64,000 bases of DNA. Source: Flavobacteriales bacterium UBA4422 (GTDB taxonomy: Bacteria; Bacteroidota; Bacteroidia; Flavobacteriales_G; Salibacteraceae). Of this stretch, positions 1 to 7,645 are shown piece by piece. Below the pieces are notes generated by a model. The model was not told the DNA's origin. It made no database searches and saw only the letters and a program-made list of their open reading frames with translations. The translations under genes were made by a program, and so were the position numbers. The DNA lies in assembly GCA_002389645.1 (NCBI GenBank), contig DGQE01000015.1:124001-188000 (forward strand), in the 5' to 3' direction. Every line of letters starts with the position of its first letter. Position 1 is the stretch's first letter.

Positions 1-617
1 TTCATTTACGATTTGGCACAGTCAGTATTCGTGCCTTAGCAAAAGCAGGCATAGAACTGAATGAAAAATGGCTTAATGAATTGATCTGGAGAGATTTCTA
101 CCAATCTATTCTATGGCATTTTCCTCATGTAGTGATGGGCAGTTTTAAACCTGCGTACGATCACATTCCATGGATCAATGACGAGGCCCAGTTCGCAGCT
201 TGGTGTGATGGACAAACAGGATATCCAATCGTGGATGCCGGAATGCGGGAGTTAAACGAAACTGGATTCATGCACAATCGCGTGAGGATGATCGTTTCTA
301 GTTTCCTCACAAAGCACTTGCTTATTGATTGGCGTTGGGGCGAAGCCTACTTTGCTCAAAAGTTAATCGACTTTGAATTAGCATCCAATAATGGTGGATG
401 GCAATGGGCGGCCAGCTCTGGTGTGGATGCAGCTCCGTATTTTAGAGTTTTCAATCCCTACTTACAAACCGAGCGTTTTGACCCTGAATTGAAATACATC
501 CGCAAATGGATCCCAGAATTAGACACTCCTTCGTATCCAAAACCCATTGTTGAGCATAAGATGGCTCGAGAAAGAGCGATTAAAACTTACAAGAACGAGC
601 TACAAAAAAGGAAATAA
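1..617 (+). CDS. Deoxyribodipyrimidine photolyase / cryptochrome family, C-terminal part (5' end outside window)
   Basis: This is the FAD-binding C-terminal domain of a DNA photolyase, the flavoenzyme that uses blue light to split UV-induced pyrimidine dimers. The frame is already open at base 3 and begins HLRFGTVSIR, a conserved photolyase stretch, so the ATG at 81 is internal. Further family motifs follow: WRDFY, the GYPIVDAGMREL helix, HNRVRM and NNGGWQWAASSG, which line the FAD and lesion pocket. Roughly 200 residues are visible of a usual 430-500. It ends next to a hairpin shared with the convergent paaB. Whether it is a CPD photolyase or a cryptochrome-like relative cannot be settled from this part. 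Confidence 0.93.
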   Translation, partial: HLRFGTVSIRALAKAGIELNEKWLNELIWRDFYQSILWHFPHVVMGSFKPAYDHIPWINDEAQFAAWCDGQTGYPIVDAGMRELNETGFMHNRVRMIVSSFLTKHLLIDWRWGEAYFAQKLIDFELASNNGGWQWAASSGVDAAPYFRVFNPYLQTERFDPELKYIRKWIPELDTPSYPKPIVEHKMARERAIKTYKNELQKRK

Positions 618-618
618 A

Positions 619-647
619 AAAAGCCCTCCGAACATCGAAAGGCTTTT
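619..647. terminator. Bidirectional terminator between photolyase gene and paaB
   Basis: AAAAGCC (619-625) and GGCTTTT (641-647) form a stem with A-rich and T-rich flanks on either side. It lies between two convergent genes and could end transcripts in both directions. The 15-base loop is long, so the strength is uncertain. Confidence 0.6.
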
Positions 648-668
648 AAAAACTTTACTATTCATCAT

Positions 669-959
669 CTACATATGCTTCACCTCATCCGGTAAATCAT
701 AAAATGTTGGGTGACGATAGATCTTATCATTTGCTGGCTCGAAAAGCGCGTCCTTATCCACAGGATCAGACGCTGTTATATGCACAGACTCAACCACCCA
801 AAGACTTACACCTTCATTTCTTCTAGTATAAACGTCCCGCGCCATTTCCAGTGCCATTTCAGCGTCAGCAGCATGCAAACTGCCCGCATGTCGGTGACTT
901 AATCCTGCTTTACTTCTTATGAAAACCTCCCAAAGAGGCCAATTTTTCTTGTTAGACAT
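669..959 (-). CDS. paaB: 1,2-phenylacetyl-CoA epoxidase subunit PaaB
   Basis: PaaB is the small structural subunit of the PaaABCE multicomponent monooxygenase that epoxidises the ring of phenylacetyl-CoA. The 96-residue product has the family length and the typical start WPLWEVFIRSK followed by HRHAGSLHAADAEMAL, with the late ASDP and YRHPTFYDLPDEV segments. It follows paaA by 19 bases on the same strand, so the two are co-transcribed. In most genomes paaC and paaD come next, but here the strand ends in a terminator and a convergent photolyase gene. Confidence 0.95.
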   Translation of the reverse strand: MSNKKNWPLWEVFIRSKAGLSHRHAGSLHAADAEMALEMARDVYTRRNEGVSLWVVESVHITASDPVDKDALFEPANDKIYRHPTFYDLPDEVKHM

Positions 960-978
960 AGTGATGGTAATTTATGGT

Positions 979-1929
979 TTAAGCTGCTTTCGTAGCTTCT
1001 CTTCTCTTTTGTTTCTTATCAGCATACTCCATGGCTGCTTCGCGCACCCACTCACCTTTTTCATAGGCTTCTTTTCTTGCTCTAATTCGCCGACGGTTGC
1101 ATTTTCCGTTGCCTTTCACAACACTCCAAAACTCATCCCAATCCAGAGGGCTCATTTCATAATGACCGGTTTCTTCGTTGAACTTCAAGTTAGGATCTGG
1201 CACTTCGCAACCCAACAATTCGCATTGGGGAACAGTCATGTCTAAAAAGCGCTGACGTAATTCATCATTTGAAAAACGCTTGATCTTCCAATTCATACTT
1301 TGTTCAGAATGTGATGACTCTGTGTCGTGAGGACCAAACATCATCAAAGCTGGGAACCACCAGCGGTTGATAGCGTCTTGCGCCATACGCTTTTGTTCTG
1401 GTGTTCCTTTCGCCATAGCCAACATGATCGAATACCCTTGTCTTTGGTGAAAGCTCTCCTCCTTACACACCCGAACCATCGCTCGACTGTACGGACCATA
1501 TGAGCAACGGCATAATGGCACTTGATTCATAATCGCAGCGCCATCTACCAACCAACCAATAGCTCCTATATCAGCCCAGGTCAACGTTGGATAATTAAAA
1601 ATGGAAGAATATTTCGCTTTTCCTGAGTGTAAATCTTCGATTGTGTCGTCTCTTTCAACGCCCAATGTTTCAGCTGCAGAATACAGGTAGAGGCCGTGAC
1701 CAGCTTCGTCTTGCACTTTAGCCAAAAGCGCCACTTTTCTCTTCAAGCTTGGAGCTCTTGTAATCCAGTTAGCTTCTGGCAGCATACCCACAATTTCGCT
1801 GTGCGCATGCTGTGAGATTTGACGAATGAGCGTTTTACGGTATGCGTCTGGCATCCAGTCCTTTGGCTCTATTTTTATTTCATTATCGACTCTCTCTTGG
1901 AAAATCTTTTCTAAATCTTTATCAGCCAT
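979..1929 (-). CDS. paaA: 1,2-phenylacetyl-CoA epoxidase catalytic subunit PaaA
   Basis: PaaA is the di-iron oxygenase subunit that inserts oxygen into phenylacetyl-CoA in the cytoplasm. The ferritin-like ligand motifs are visible: DEAGHGLYLYSAAE (E-x-x-H) in the first half and EESFHQRQG (E-x-x-H) in the second, plus the conserved WWFPALMMFGP helix. I place the start at MADKDLEK (1929). An ATG two codons earlier (1935) is also possible. Length is 316 residues, normal for the family. It heads a two-gene unit with paaB; the electron-transfer subunit gene paaE lies 1 kb away on the opposite strand. Confidence 0.96.
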   Translation of the reverse strand: MADKDLEKIFQERVDNEIKIEPKDWMPDAYRKTLIRQISQHAHSEIVGMLPEANWITRAPSLKRKVALLAKVQDEAGHGLYLYSAAETLGVERDDTIEDLHSGKAKYSSIFNYPTLTWADIGAIGWLVDGAAIMNQVPLCRCSYGPYSRAMVRVCKEESFHQRQGYSIMLAMAKGTPEQKRMAQDAINRWWFPALMMFGPHDTESSHSEQSMNWKIKRFSNDELRQRFLDMTVPQCELLGCEVPDPNLKFNEETGHYEMSPLDWDEFWSVVKGNGKCNRRRIRARKEAYEKGEWVREAAMEYADKKQKRREATKAA

Positions 1930-2107
1930 AATCATCGTGTGTGTTTGCGAATATAAATACGTAGGTTGGTTTGGTGGCTGATTGAACGTAAGTTCAAGGT
2001 GAAAACAGACGAAAATCAGGTTTTGTTCAACTCACTAGGAGAGTTTGGGGTTGGTTGGTTCGTGGTTCGGGGTTCGTGGTTCATTGTCTGTCACCCGATA
2101 GCTATCT

Positions 2108-2151
2108 GGTTCGAGTGATTCCGCGATGAGCGGAATTGTTTCGAGAAGCAC
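2108..2151 (+). repeat. REP-like palindromic element, copy 1
   Basis: The element reads GGTTCGAGTG, a hairpin, then TGTTTCGAGAAGC. The hairpin is perfect: ATTCCGC (2118-2124), loop GATGA, GCGGAAT (2130-2136). Two further copies nearby share the flanks TTCGAG(TG) and (TAT)CGAGAACT while their stems differ, which is how REP elements are built. Confidence 0.7.
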
Positions 2152-2183
2152 AAGACATTGTAGGATGTTCATTCTCTCTGTAT

Positions 2184-2228
2184 TAGTTCTCGATACATCG
2201 CGCTGAGGCGCGCCACTCGAACTGACAG
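2184..2228 (-). repeat. REP-like palindromic element, copy 2 (inverted)
   Basis: Read on the minus strand, this is CTGTCAGTTCGAGTGG, then a hairpin, then TGTATCGAGAACT. The stem is CGCGC (2199-2203) with GCGCG (2208-2212) around loop TGAG. It lies head-to-head with copy 1, 33 bases away. Confidence 0.7.
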
Positions 2229-2649
2229 CAGATTGATTCATCAACCACAGAAAACCTTTTACTTAGCGCGATTATGAATATTAGGATAAGACTTCTCAGC
2301 AATAATGTTGAGTCCCAAGACGATATTTCATGAAGATCTTGGAGAAGACCTGAATTATGAACTTAAGGTGAAGACTCACCAGCGATAGCGGTGGGTTTTT
2401 ACATCTGTGAGGTAATATCGGACTACGTTCGTAAGAATACTCTTAACATAAGCTCTCAGAAGAACGGTAAAAAACCATCCGCGGTTTTTTGCGGCCTCGC
2501 ACAAAAAAATCGCCTTTGAGTCTTCGAGGCTTTTCTTTGCTTCGTTTCTTTTAGCCATAAAAGAAATGAAAGAGAATCTTCTTTTAAAACTTCGTAGCTA
2601 GAGTTTTAGGTTCGTGGTTGAGTTGTTCATAGTTCATCCTAGCTGTCTT

Positions 2650-2690
2650 AGTTCTCGATACTTTTCCTCGTTCCTCAGAAAAACTCGAAG
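2650..2690 (-). repeat. REP-like palindromic element, copy 3 (inverted)
   Basis: Read on the minus strand, this is CTTCGAG, a hairpin, then GTATCGAGAACT. Stem bases TTTTC (2662-2666) pair with GAAAA (2678-2682). It shares the terminal CGAGAACT block and the TTCGAG block with copy 2, but the stem sequence is different. A GTCAGTCTGC-type flank at 2721-2731 also resembles the CTGTCAG flank of copy 2. Confidence 0.65.
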
Positions 2691-2990
2691 CGCCTCTGCA
2701 GAGCAGCTTTTGCGCTCGCAGACTGACAGAAGAGAGTATTCGTTCGTGGTTAAGATGTTGATGGTTGATTGCCAGCTGAAAACTTCGGGTATTTCAATCA
2801 CCAATAATAAATCATGAATTATCAATCACGCAACACCCAAACCACGAACTGAGGACGCTGAAAGCGGACGAAAGAACCACGAACCTTGAACTCCCAGCGC
2901 GCAACCTGACCACAATCATCTTCATCAACGATCAAACTGCATATCAAAAGCAATGGACTTATGCTATTTTTACCGCCTCTAAAATTGACT

Positions 2991-4073
2991 ATGCCGAAAT
3001 TTCATCCGTTGACCGTAAGAGAAGTAAAAAAAGAAACCGAAGACACTGTCTCCGTTTCATTTGATGTTCCAGTAGAATTAAAGGATGAATACGCCTTCAT
3101 TCAAGGTCAATACCTGACGTTCAAAAAAGACATCAACGGAGAAGAAGTAAGAAGAAGCTATTCGATTTGCCGAAGTCCTTTTGACAATGACCTACGCGTT
3201 GCGGTGAAAAAAGTAGAAGGCGGCCTGTTTTCAACATACGCAAATGAGTCTCTAAATAAAGGTGATGTGCTGGATGTGATGACTCCATTGGGACGTTTTT
3301 ATACCAAATTGGATGTTACGCACGAAAAGCATTATGTAGCTTTTGTTGCTGGAAGTGGTATAACGCCAGTAATGGCCCACATGAAAACCATTTTAGCCAC
3401 TGAGCCTAAAAGTGAATTTACGTTGGTATATGGCAATAAGTCGACAGCTAGCATCATTTTTAAGGAAGAAATTGAAGATCTCAAGAATCAGTACATGGAT
3501 CGATTGAGGGTATTCTATATTTTAAGTCGAGAAGCAAGCGAATTCCCAATGCTACATGGCAGAATTGACGGAGAAAAGTGCGAATTAATTCTCAAGTATT
3601 TCATCGAGCCAGAGAGTATTGACGAAGTTTTCATTTGTGGTCCAGCGCCTATGATTGATTCAGTAAGAGCAAGCCTTTCAGCAGTGAATGTTGACCGAAA
3701 GAAAATTCACTTCGAGCTTTTTGCTTCTCCTCAGCAATTGGCCGAGCGAAGCGGAAAGCCTACTGAAAAGAAGAAAGAAGTCATGGGTTTTGAAGCAAAC
3801 GTTTCCATCATTCTAGATGGTGTTGCTACCCAATTCAAAATGGACTCACAAAAAACAAACATCCTAGATGCGGCTCTTGACCACGGAGCAGATCTGCCTT
3901 TTGCCTGCAAAGGAGGAGTTTGTGCCACATGCCGAGCCAAACTCGAAAAGGGTGAAGTAGAAATGGACGTTAATTATTCATTGGAGCCTGACGATTTAGA
4001 GCGAGGATTTATTCTGACTTGTCAATCGCACCCAACCACCAGTGATGTCGTAGTCAATTTTGACGAGGCTTAA
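2991..4073 (+). CDS. paaE: 1,2-phenylacetyl-CoA epoxidase reductase subunit PaaE
   Basis: PaaE passes electrons from NADPH through FAD and a [2Fe-2S] cluster to the PaaA oxygenase. The protein has the ferredoxin-reductase order: FAD motif RRSYSICRSP, nucleotide-binding VAGSGITPVMAHM, and FICGPAPMI, followed by a plant-type ferredoxin domain with cluster cysteines in CKGGVCATC and a fourth in LTCQSHP. I choose MPKFHPLTV (2991) as the start because it matches the usual N-terminus; an ATG at 2961 would add ten residues. At 360 residues it is normal. It is divergent from paaAB and has no paaC or paaD beside it. Confidence 0.95.
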   Translation: MPKFHPLTVREVKKETEDTVSVSFDVPVELKDEYAFIQGQYLTFKKDINGEEVRRSYSICRSPFDNDLRVAVKKVEGGLFSTYANESLNKGDVLDVMTPLGRFYTKLDVTHEKHYVAFVAGSGITPVMAHMKTILATEPKSEFTLVYGNKSTASIIFKEEIEDLKNQYMDRLRVFYILSREASEFPMLHGRIDGEKCELILKYFIEPESIDEVFICGPAPMIDSVRASLSAVNVDRKKIHFELFASPQQLAERSGKPTEKKKEVMGFEANVSIILDGVATQFKMDSQKTNILDAALDHGADLPFACKGGVCATCRAKLEKGEVEMDVNYSLEPDDLERGFILTCQSHPTTSDVVVNFDEA

Positions 4074-4150
4074 CTTACGATCACAGCATAGCCTTTAAAT
4101 ATTCCTCAAATCTTCATTTAAAATAGTTGAGGTTTCTGAATTCCATCACC

Positions 4151-4158
4151 CATATTTG
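4151..4158 (+). promoter_or_regulatory. Bacteroidota -7 box for threonine dehydrogenase gene
   Basis: CATATTTG matches the TAnnTTTG consensus at all but the first base and sits 15 bases before the ATG at 4174. No clear TTG -33 element was seen. Confidence 0.5.
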
Positions 4159-4173
4159 CGCAAACTTTAAATC

Positions 4174-5106
4174 ATGAGCGAAACGCGCATTTTGGTGATT
4201 GGTGCTTGCGGGCAAGTAGGCACAGAACTGGTTGAGGAGCTAGCGAAACGATTTGGCAATGAAAGTGTTATAGCATCTGACATCCGCGAGAGCGCGAATT
4301 TTGATGTTGAATATGTGAAGCTGGATGTGCTTGATAGAGAAGCTACGCGAAAAGTGATCGTTGATTACAAGATCACCGAAGTATACCAGTTGGCTGCATT
4401 GCTCTCAGCCACTGCAGAAAAAAACCCTGAATTTGGTTGGAAACTCAACATGGATGGATTGTTTTCCATCCTTGACCTAGCTAAAGAAGGACTAGTAAAG
4501 AAAATATTTTGGCCTAGTTCAATCGCTGTTTTTGGCCCAACTACGCCAAGAGACAATACTCCGCAACGCACCGTCATTGAGCCTACCACCGTTTATGGAA
4601 TTTCAAAATTTGCTGGAGAACGATGGTGCGAATATTACTTCAACCGTTGGGGTGTTGATGTGCGCAGTGTTCGCTATCCAGGTCTTATCGGATTTAAGTC
4701 TCTACCAGGCGGAGGAACAACTGATTATGCCGTTGATATTTTTCATCAAGCGCTAAAAGATGGGAAATATGAGTGTTTTTTAAGTGCTGACACTTCTTTG
4801 CCAATGATGTATATGAGCGATGCGGTGAAGGCTACAATTGATATTATGCAAGCACCTGCAGAAGACATTAAAAACAGAAGTAGCTACAACATCAGCGCTA
4901 TGAGCTTTAATCCCGCTGAAATAGCGCAAGAAATTCAAAAACACATTCCAAGTTTTAGTATTTCATACGAACCAGATTTCAGACAAGCCATAGCTGATAA
5001 TTGGCCTGCATCCATCAATGACGATGACGCAAGAGCGGACTGGAATTGGGCTCATAGCTATGATTTAAAGAAATTAGTAACGGATATGCTTGAAAACTTA
5101 CGATAG
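4174..5106 (+). CDS. L-threonine 3-dehydrogenase, short-chain (SDR) type
   Basis: This NAD-dependent enzyme oxidises L-threonine to 2-amino-3-ketobutyrate. It belongs to the extended SDR (epimerase-like) class, not the zinc-dependent Tdh of E. coli. The Rossmann motif GACGQVG lies near the N-terminus, the catalytic YGISK (YxxxK) near residue 145, and SLPGGGTTDYAVDIF is the hallmark that separates these threonine dehydrogenases from sugar epimerases. At 310 residues it has the usual length. It stands alone behind its own -7 box. A general NAD-epimerase is the alternative, but the LPGGGTTDYAV block makes that unlikely. Confidence 0.9.
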   Translation: MSETRILVIGACGQVGTELVEELAKRFGNESVIASDIRESANFDVEYVKLDVLDREATRKVIVDYKITEVYQLAALLSATAEKNPEFGWKLNMDGLFSILDLAKEGLVKKIFWPSSIAVFGPTTPRDNTPQRTVIEPTTVYGISKFAGERWCEYYFNRWGVDVRSVRYPGLIGFKSLPGGGTTDYAVDIFHQALKDGKYECFLSADTSLPMMYMSDAVKATIDIMQAPAEDIKNRSSYNISAMSFNPAEIAQEIQKHIPSFSISYEPDFRQAIADNWPASINDDDARADWNWAHSYDLKKLVTDMLENLR

Positions 5107-5212
5107 CAAATTGATGTATCAGCCTAAGTCTCAACATCACTTACAATAAAACTGACGCATTTTCTTAGAAATAAGTTTATCTTTTTGACCATTTTTGACG
5201 CACATCATAGCA

Positions 5213-6091
5213 ATGAGAACATTCATAATTCTAGCCTTAATTTCTTTTTCATGCTCACTTTTCGCCCAGAATCAGACCAATGAGGCTGGCCGTAAAATTG
5301 GATATTGGAAGTTAACTGGAGCCGACAAGCCTATGCCAGGTTTTGACGAAAGCACTGTTGTTGAGGAAGGTGAATTCAAAGAAGGTCGTAAGATTGGAGT
5401 TTGGAAAGCTTACTATCCGTCAGGTAAACTCAAGAGTGAGATCACTCATGATAACGGCCGACCAAAAGGTCCATACACAACTTATTATGAAAATGGTCAG
5501 ATAGAAGAAAAAGGCAATTGGGGCCTAAATAAAAATATGGGCAAGTTCACCCGCTACTACGAAAACGGACAAGTACAGCAAGATTTCACTTTTGACCAAA
5601 CTGGAAAGAGAAATGGAGCTCAAAAATACTACCATGAAAATGGTCAGTTGATGATTGAAGGAAACTGGAATGGAGGTAAAGAGGATGGAGCTGTAAAAGA
5701 GTACTATGCAAATGGAGACCTCAAGTCGATTCGTGTTTTCAATGGTGGTAAAATGGACGCTTCTAAATCTGAGTTTAAAGCAGCGTCAACTCCAGCAGTA
5801 GCGGTGAAAGCAGATCCTGAACCAGTGAAGGATAATAATAATAAAGTGAAAACTACGATCTCTGTCTCTCAGCAAGAAGCTTCACCTAACATCGGAAGGT
5901 TTGATGGAAACGGACCTCACACACTTTACAACAAGAACCGTCAAATCCACCAAAAAGGCATTTTCAAAAATGGGCGCTTGATGGATGGAAAAGTTTATAA
6001 GTATTCAAAAGACGGAATCTTAATAACCATTGAAATGTATTCAGGTGGTCAATATGTTGGTGATGGAGTCATCACTGCCGACATGAAATAA
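5213..6091 (+). CDS. Secreted MORN-repeat (YwqK-like) protein
   Basis: A signal peptide (MRTFIILALISFSCSLFAQ) is followed by tandem MORN-type repeats of the pattern G-x-x-x-x-YY-x-N-G-Q, for example TYYENGQIEEKGNW, RYYENGQVQQDF, KYYHENGQLMIEGNW and EYYANGDLKSI, with one more after a Lys/Pro-rich linker (GPHTLYNKNRQIHQKG). Such proteins are annotated as YwqK-family antitoxins, but there is no toxin partner here and the export signal argues for an envelope role. The start is ATG 5213; the upstream TTG at 5195 precedes the signal peptide and is unlikely. Function unknown. Confidence 0.8.
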   Translation: MRTFIILALISFSCSLFAQNQTNEAGRKIGYWKLTGADKPMPGFDESTVVEEGEFKEGRKIGVWKAYYPSGKLKSEITHDNGRPKGPYTTYYENGQIEEKGNWGLNKNMGKFTRYYENGQVQQDFTFDQTGKRNGAQKYYHENGQLMIEGNWNGGKEDGAVKEYYANGDLKSIRVFNGGKMDASKSEFKAASTPAVAVKADPEPVKDNNNKVKTTISVSQQEASPNIGRFDGNGPHTLYNKNRQIHQKGIFKNGRLMDGKVYKYSKDGILITIEMYSGGQYVGDGVITADMK

Positions 6092-6153
6092 CATCTCTTT
6101 TTATTAGCTTCTTCTTTCATAGTTTTCTGATACTTCTATAGTTTTTCAGCTTC

Positions 6154-6161
6154 TATCTTTG
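6154..6161 (+). promoter_or_regulatory. -7 box of cysS promoter
   Basis: TATCTTTG is an exact TAnnTTTG match, 17 bases before the cysS ATG at 6179. No TTG was seen at the expected -33 spacing. Confidence 0.65.
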
Positions 6162-6178
6162 CCTGCGAAATATTATAC

Positions 6179-7645
6179 ATGAAATCAGGATTGCACGTTT
6201 ACAATACCTTAACTGGTAAGAAAGAAAAGTTTGAGCCACTATCACCTCCTCGTGTTGGATTGTACGTCTGTGGACCAACCGTCTACAGCAATGCTCATTT
6301 AGGAAATGTCAGAACATTCCTATCCTTCGATTTGATCGCGAGATATTTACGTTATGCTGACTTTAAAGTGCGTTACGTTAGGAATATTACCGATGTTGGG
6401 CACATTACCACAGATATAGATGAAGGGGTTGACCGCATTGGACAACAAGCCAAATTAGAGCAAATGGAACCAATGGAAATCGTGCAGAAATACACGACCG
6501 ACTTCCATAAAATCATGGCATCGATGAACATTCTACCTCCTGATATTGAGCCTACCGCAACTGGTCATATGATCGAGCAAATTGAGATGATTAAAACCAT
6601 CGTTGACAATGGTTATGCATATGAGGCAGAAGGAAACATCTATTTCGATGTGGAGGCATACAAGGAGAAACACAATTACGGTGAACTGAGTGGCCGAAAT
6701 GTAGACGAGCTTTTTGAAAACACCCGAACACTCGATGGACAAAGTGAAAAGCGATTTTTTGCAGACTTCGCTCTTTGGAAAAAAGCTGCTCCTGAGCACA
6801 TCATGCAATGGCCATCACCTTGGGGAATGGGATTTCCAGGTTGGCATTTAGAGTGTTCAGCTATGAGTACAAAGTATTTGGGTGAGCAATTTGATATTCA
6901 CGGAGGTGGAATGGACCTCAAGTTCCCACACCATGAATCTGAAGTGGCGCAAAACACAGCGTGCAATGGTCACGGTCCAGCGCGCTATTGGTTGCACACC
7001 AACATGCTAACATTTGAAGGATCTAAAATGTCTAAATCATTAGGCAATTCTATTCTTCCGAATGAATTATTTACCGGAAACCATCCATTGCTAAAAAGAG
7101 GTTTTCATCCGATGGTGGTGCGTTTTTTCATGATGCAGGCACATTACAGAAGCACACTTGATTTCTCCAATGAAGCCTTAGAAGCTTCTGAAAAAGGCTA
7201 TCAACGATTGATGGCTGGAATGAAAGTCTTGCCCACTGTTGTAACCTCTGACAAATCAGATATTAGTGTGAGCGACTATCAATCAAAGTTCATGGCTGCT
7301 ATGGATGATGACTTTAATAGTTCCGTCTTGATTAGCCATTTGTTCGATGCAGTAAAAAGCATAAACTCCATAGCAGAAGGAAGGCTTAAAATAACCGAGC
7401 AAGACAAGAACGATTTGATGATGTTGATGAATGGAATCGTGAAAGAAGTGCTTGGGTTAAGCTCCATTGAGGAAACAGGAGATACGGACTTGACCAATGG
7501 GTTAATGGAATTAATTCTTGATTTGCGAGCGCGAGCTAGATCCAATAAAGATTGGGCAACTTCTGATGCCATTAGAGATCAACTTGACGCATTAAACATC
7601 GTTGTGAAAGACGGCAAAGAAGGAGCATCATGGGGGCTAAAATAG
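6179..7645 (+). CDS. cysS: Cysteinyl-tRNA synthetase
   Basis: This class I synthetase charges tRNA-Cys with cysteine using ATP. YVCGPTVYSNAHLGNVR carries a zinc-ligand Cys and the HIGH-like motif. Zinc ligands appear in WHLECSAM and the H-H-E of FPHHESE, and GSKMSKS is the KMSKS loop. The C-terminal helical domain has the typical ARSNKDWATSDAIRDQL signature for tRNA recognition. At 488 residues it is full length. Its end overlaps the next gene by 16 bases. Confidence 0.97.
   Translation: MKSGLHVYNTLTGKKEKFEPLSPPRVGLYVCGPTVYSNAHLGNVRTFLSFDLIARYLRYADFKVRYVRNITDVGHITTDIDEGVDRIGQQAKLEQMEPMEIVQKYTTDFHKIMASMNILPPDIEPTATGHMIEQIEMIKTIVDNGYAYEAEGNIYFDVEAYKEKHNYGELSGRNVDELFENTRTLDGQSEKRFFADFALWKKAAPEHIMQWPSPWGMGFPGWHLECSAMSTKYLGEQFDIHGGGMDLKFPHHESEVAQNTACNGHGPARYWLHTNMLTFEGSKMSKSLGNSILPNELFTGNHPLLKRGFHPMVVRFFMMQAHYRSTLDFSNEALEASEKGYQRLMAGMKVLPTVVTSDKSDISVSDYQSKFMAAMDDDFNSSVLISHLFDAVKSINSIAEGRLKITEQDKNDLMMLMNGIVKEVLGLSSIEETGDTDLTNGLMELILDLRARARSNKDWATSDAIRDQLDALNIVVKDGKEGASWGLK

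Larger units (their letters stand above)
2059..2883. repeat. Dispersed 9-base word TTCGTGGTT / AACCACGAA, six copies
   Basis: Exact copies lie at 2059-2067, 2073-2081, 2611-2619 and 2743-2751 in the plus orientation and at 2840-2848 and 2875-2883 as the reverse complement. Shorter related words such as GTTCATGGT-like text surround them. Six exact 9-mers in 825 bases is far above chance. The two orientations could fold into long-range hairpins. Confidence 0.75.
1936..2990. other. 1 kb repeat-rich intergenic region between paaA and paaE
   Basis: No credible gene was found here in any frame. The short open frames are composed of low-complexity repeats, and the 2376-2558 frame on the minus strand sits in a repeat-like tract containing the inverted repeat TTTCTTTT/AAAAGAAA. 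The region holds three REP-like palindromes and six copies of a TTCGTGGTT/AACCACGAA word, listed separately. It separates paaAB from paaE exactly where other genomes keep a continuous paaABCDE operon. Confidence 0.7.

Noticed and set aside
2376..2558. Minus-strand 60-codon frame beginning MAKRNEAKKSLED
   Set aside because: It lies in a repeat-rich tract with the inverted repeat TTTCTTTT/AAAAGAAA, has no conserved domain, and its start is inside that palindrome. I treat it as non-coding.
1936..2990. Possible missing paaC and paaD in the gap between paaA and paaE
   Set aside because: All frames were read; none carries ferritin-like or DUF59-like motifs, and stops are frequent.
5213..6091. YwqK-type antitoxin with a toxin partner
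   Set aside because: The protein is secreted and no small toxin gene adjoins it, so a toxin-antitoxin pair is not supported.
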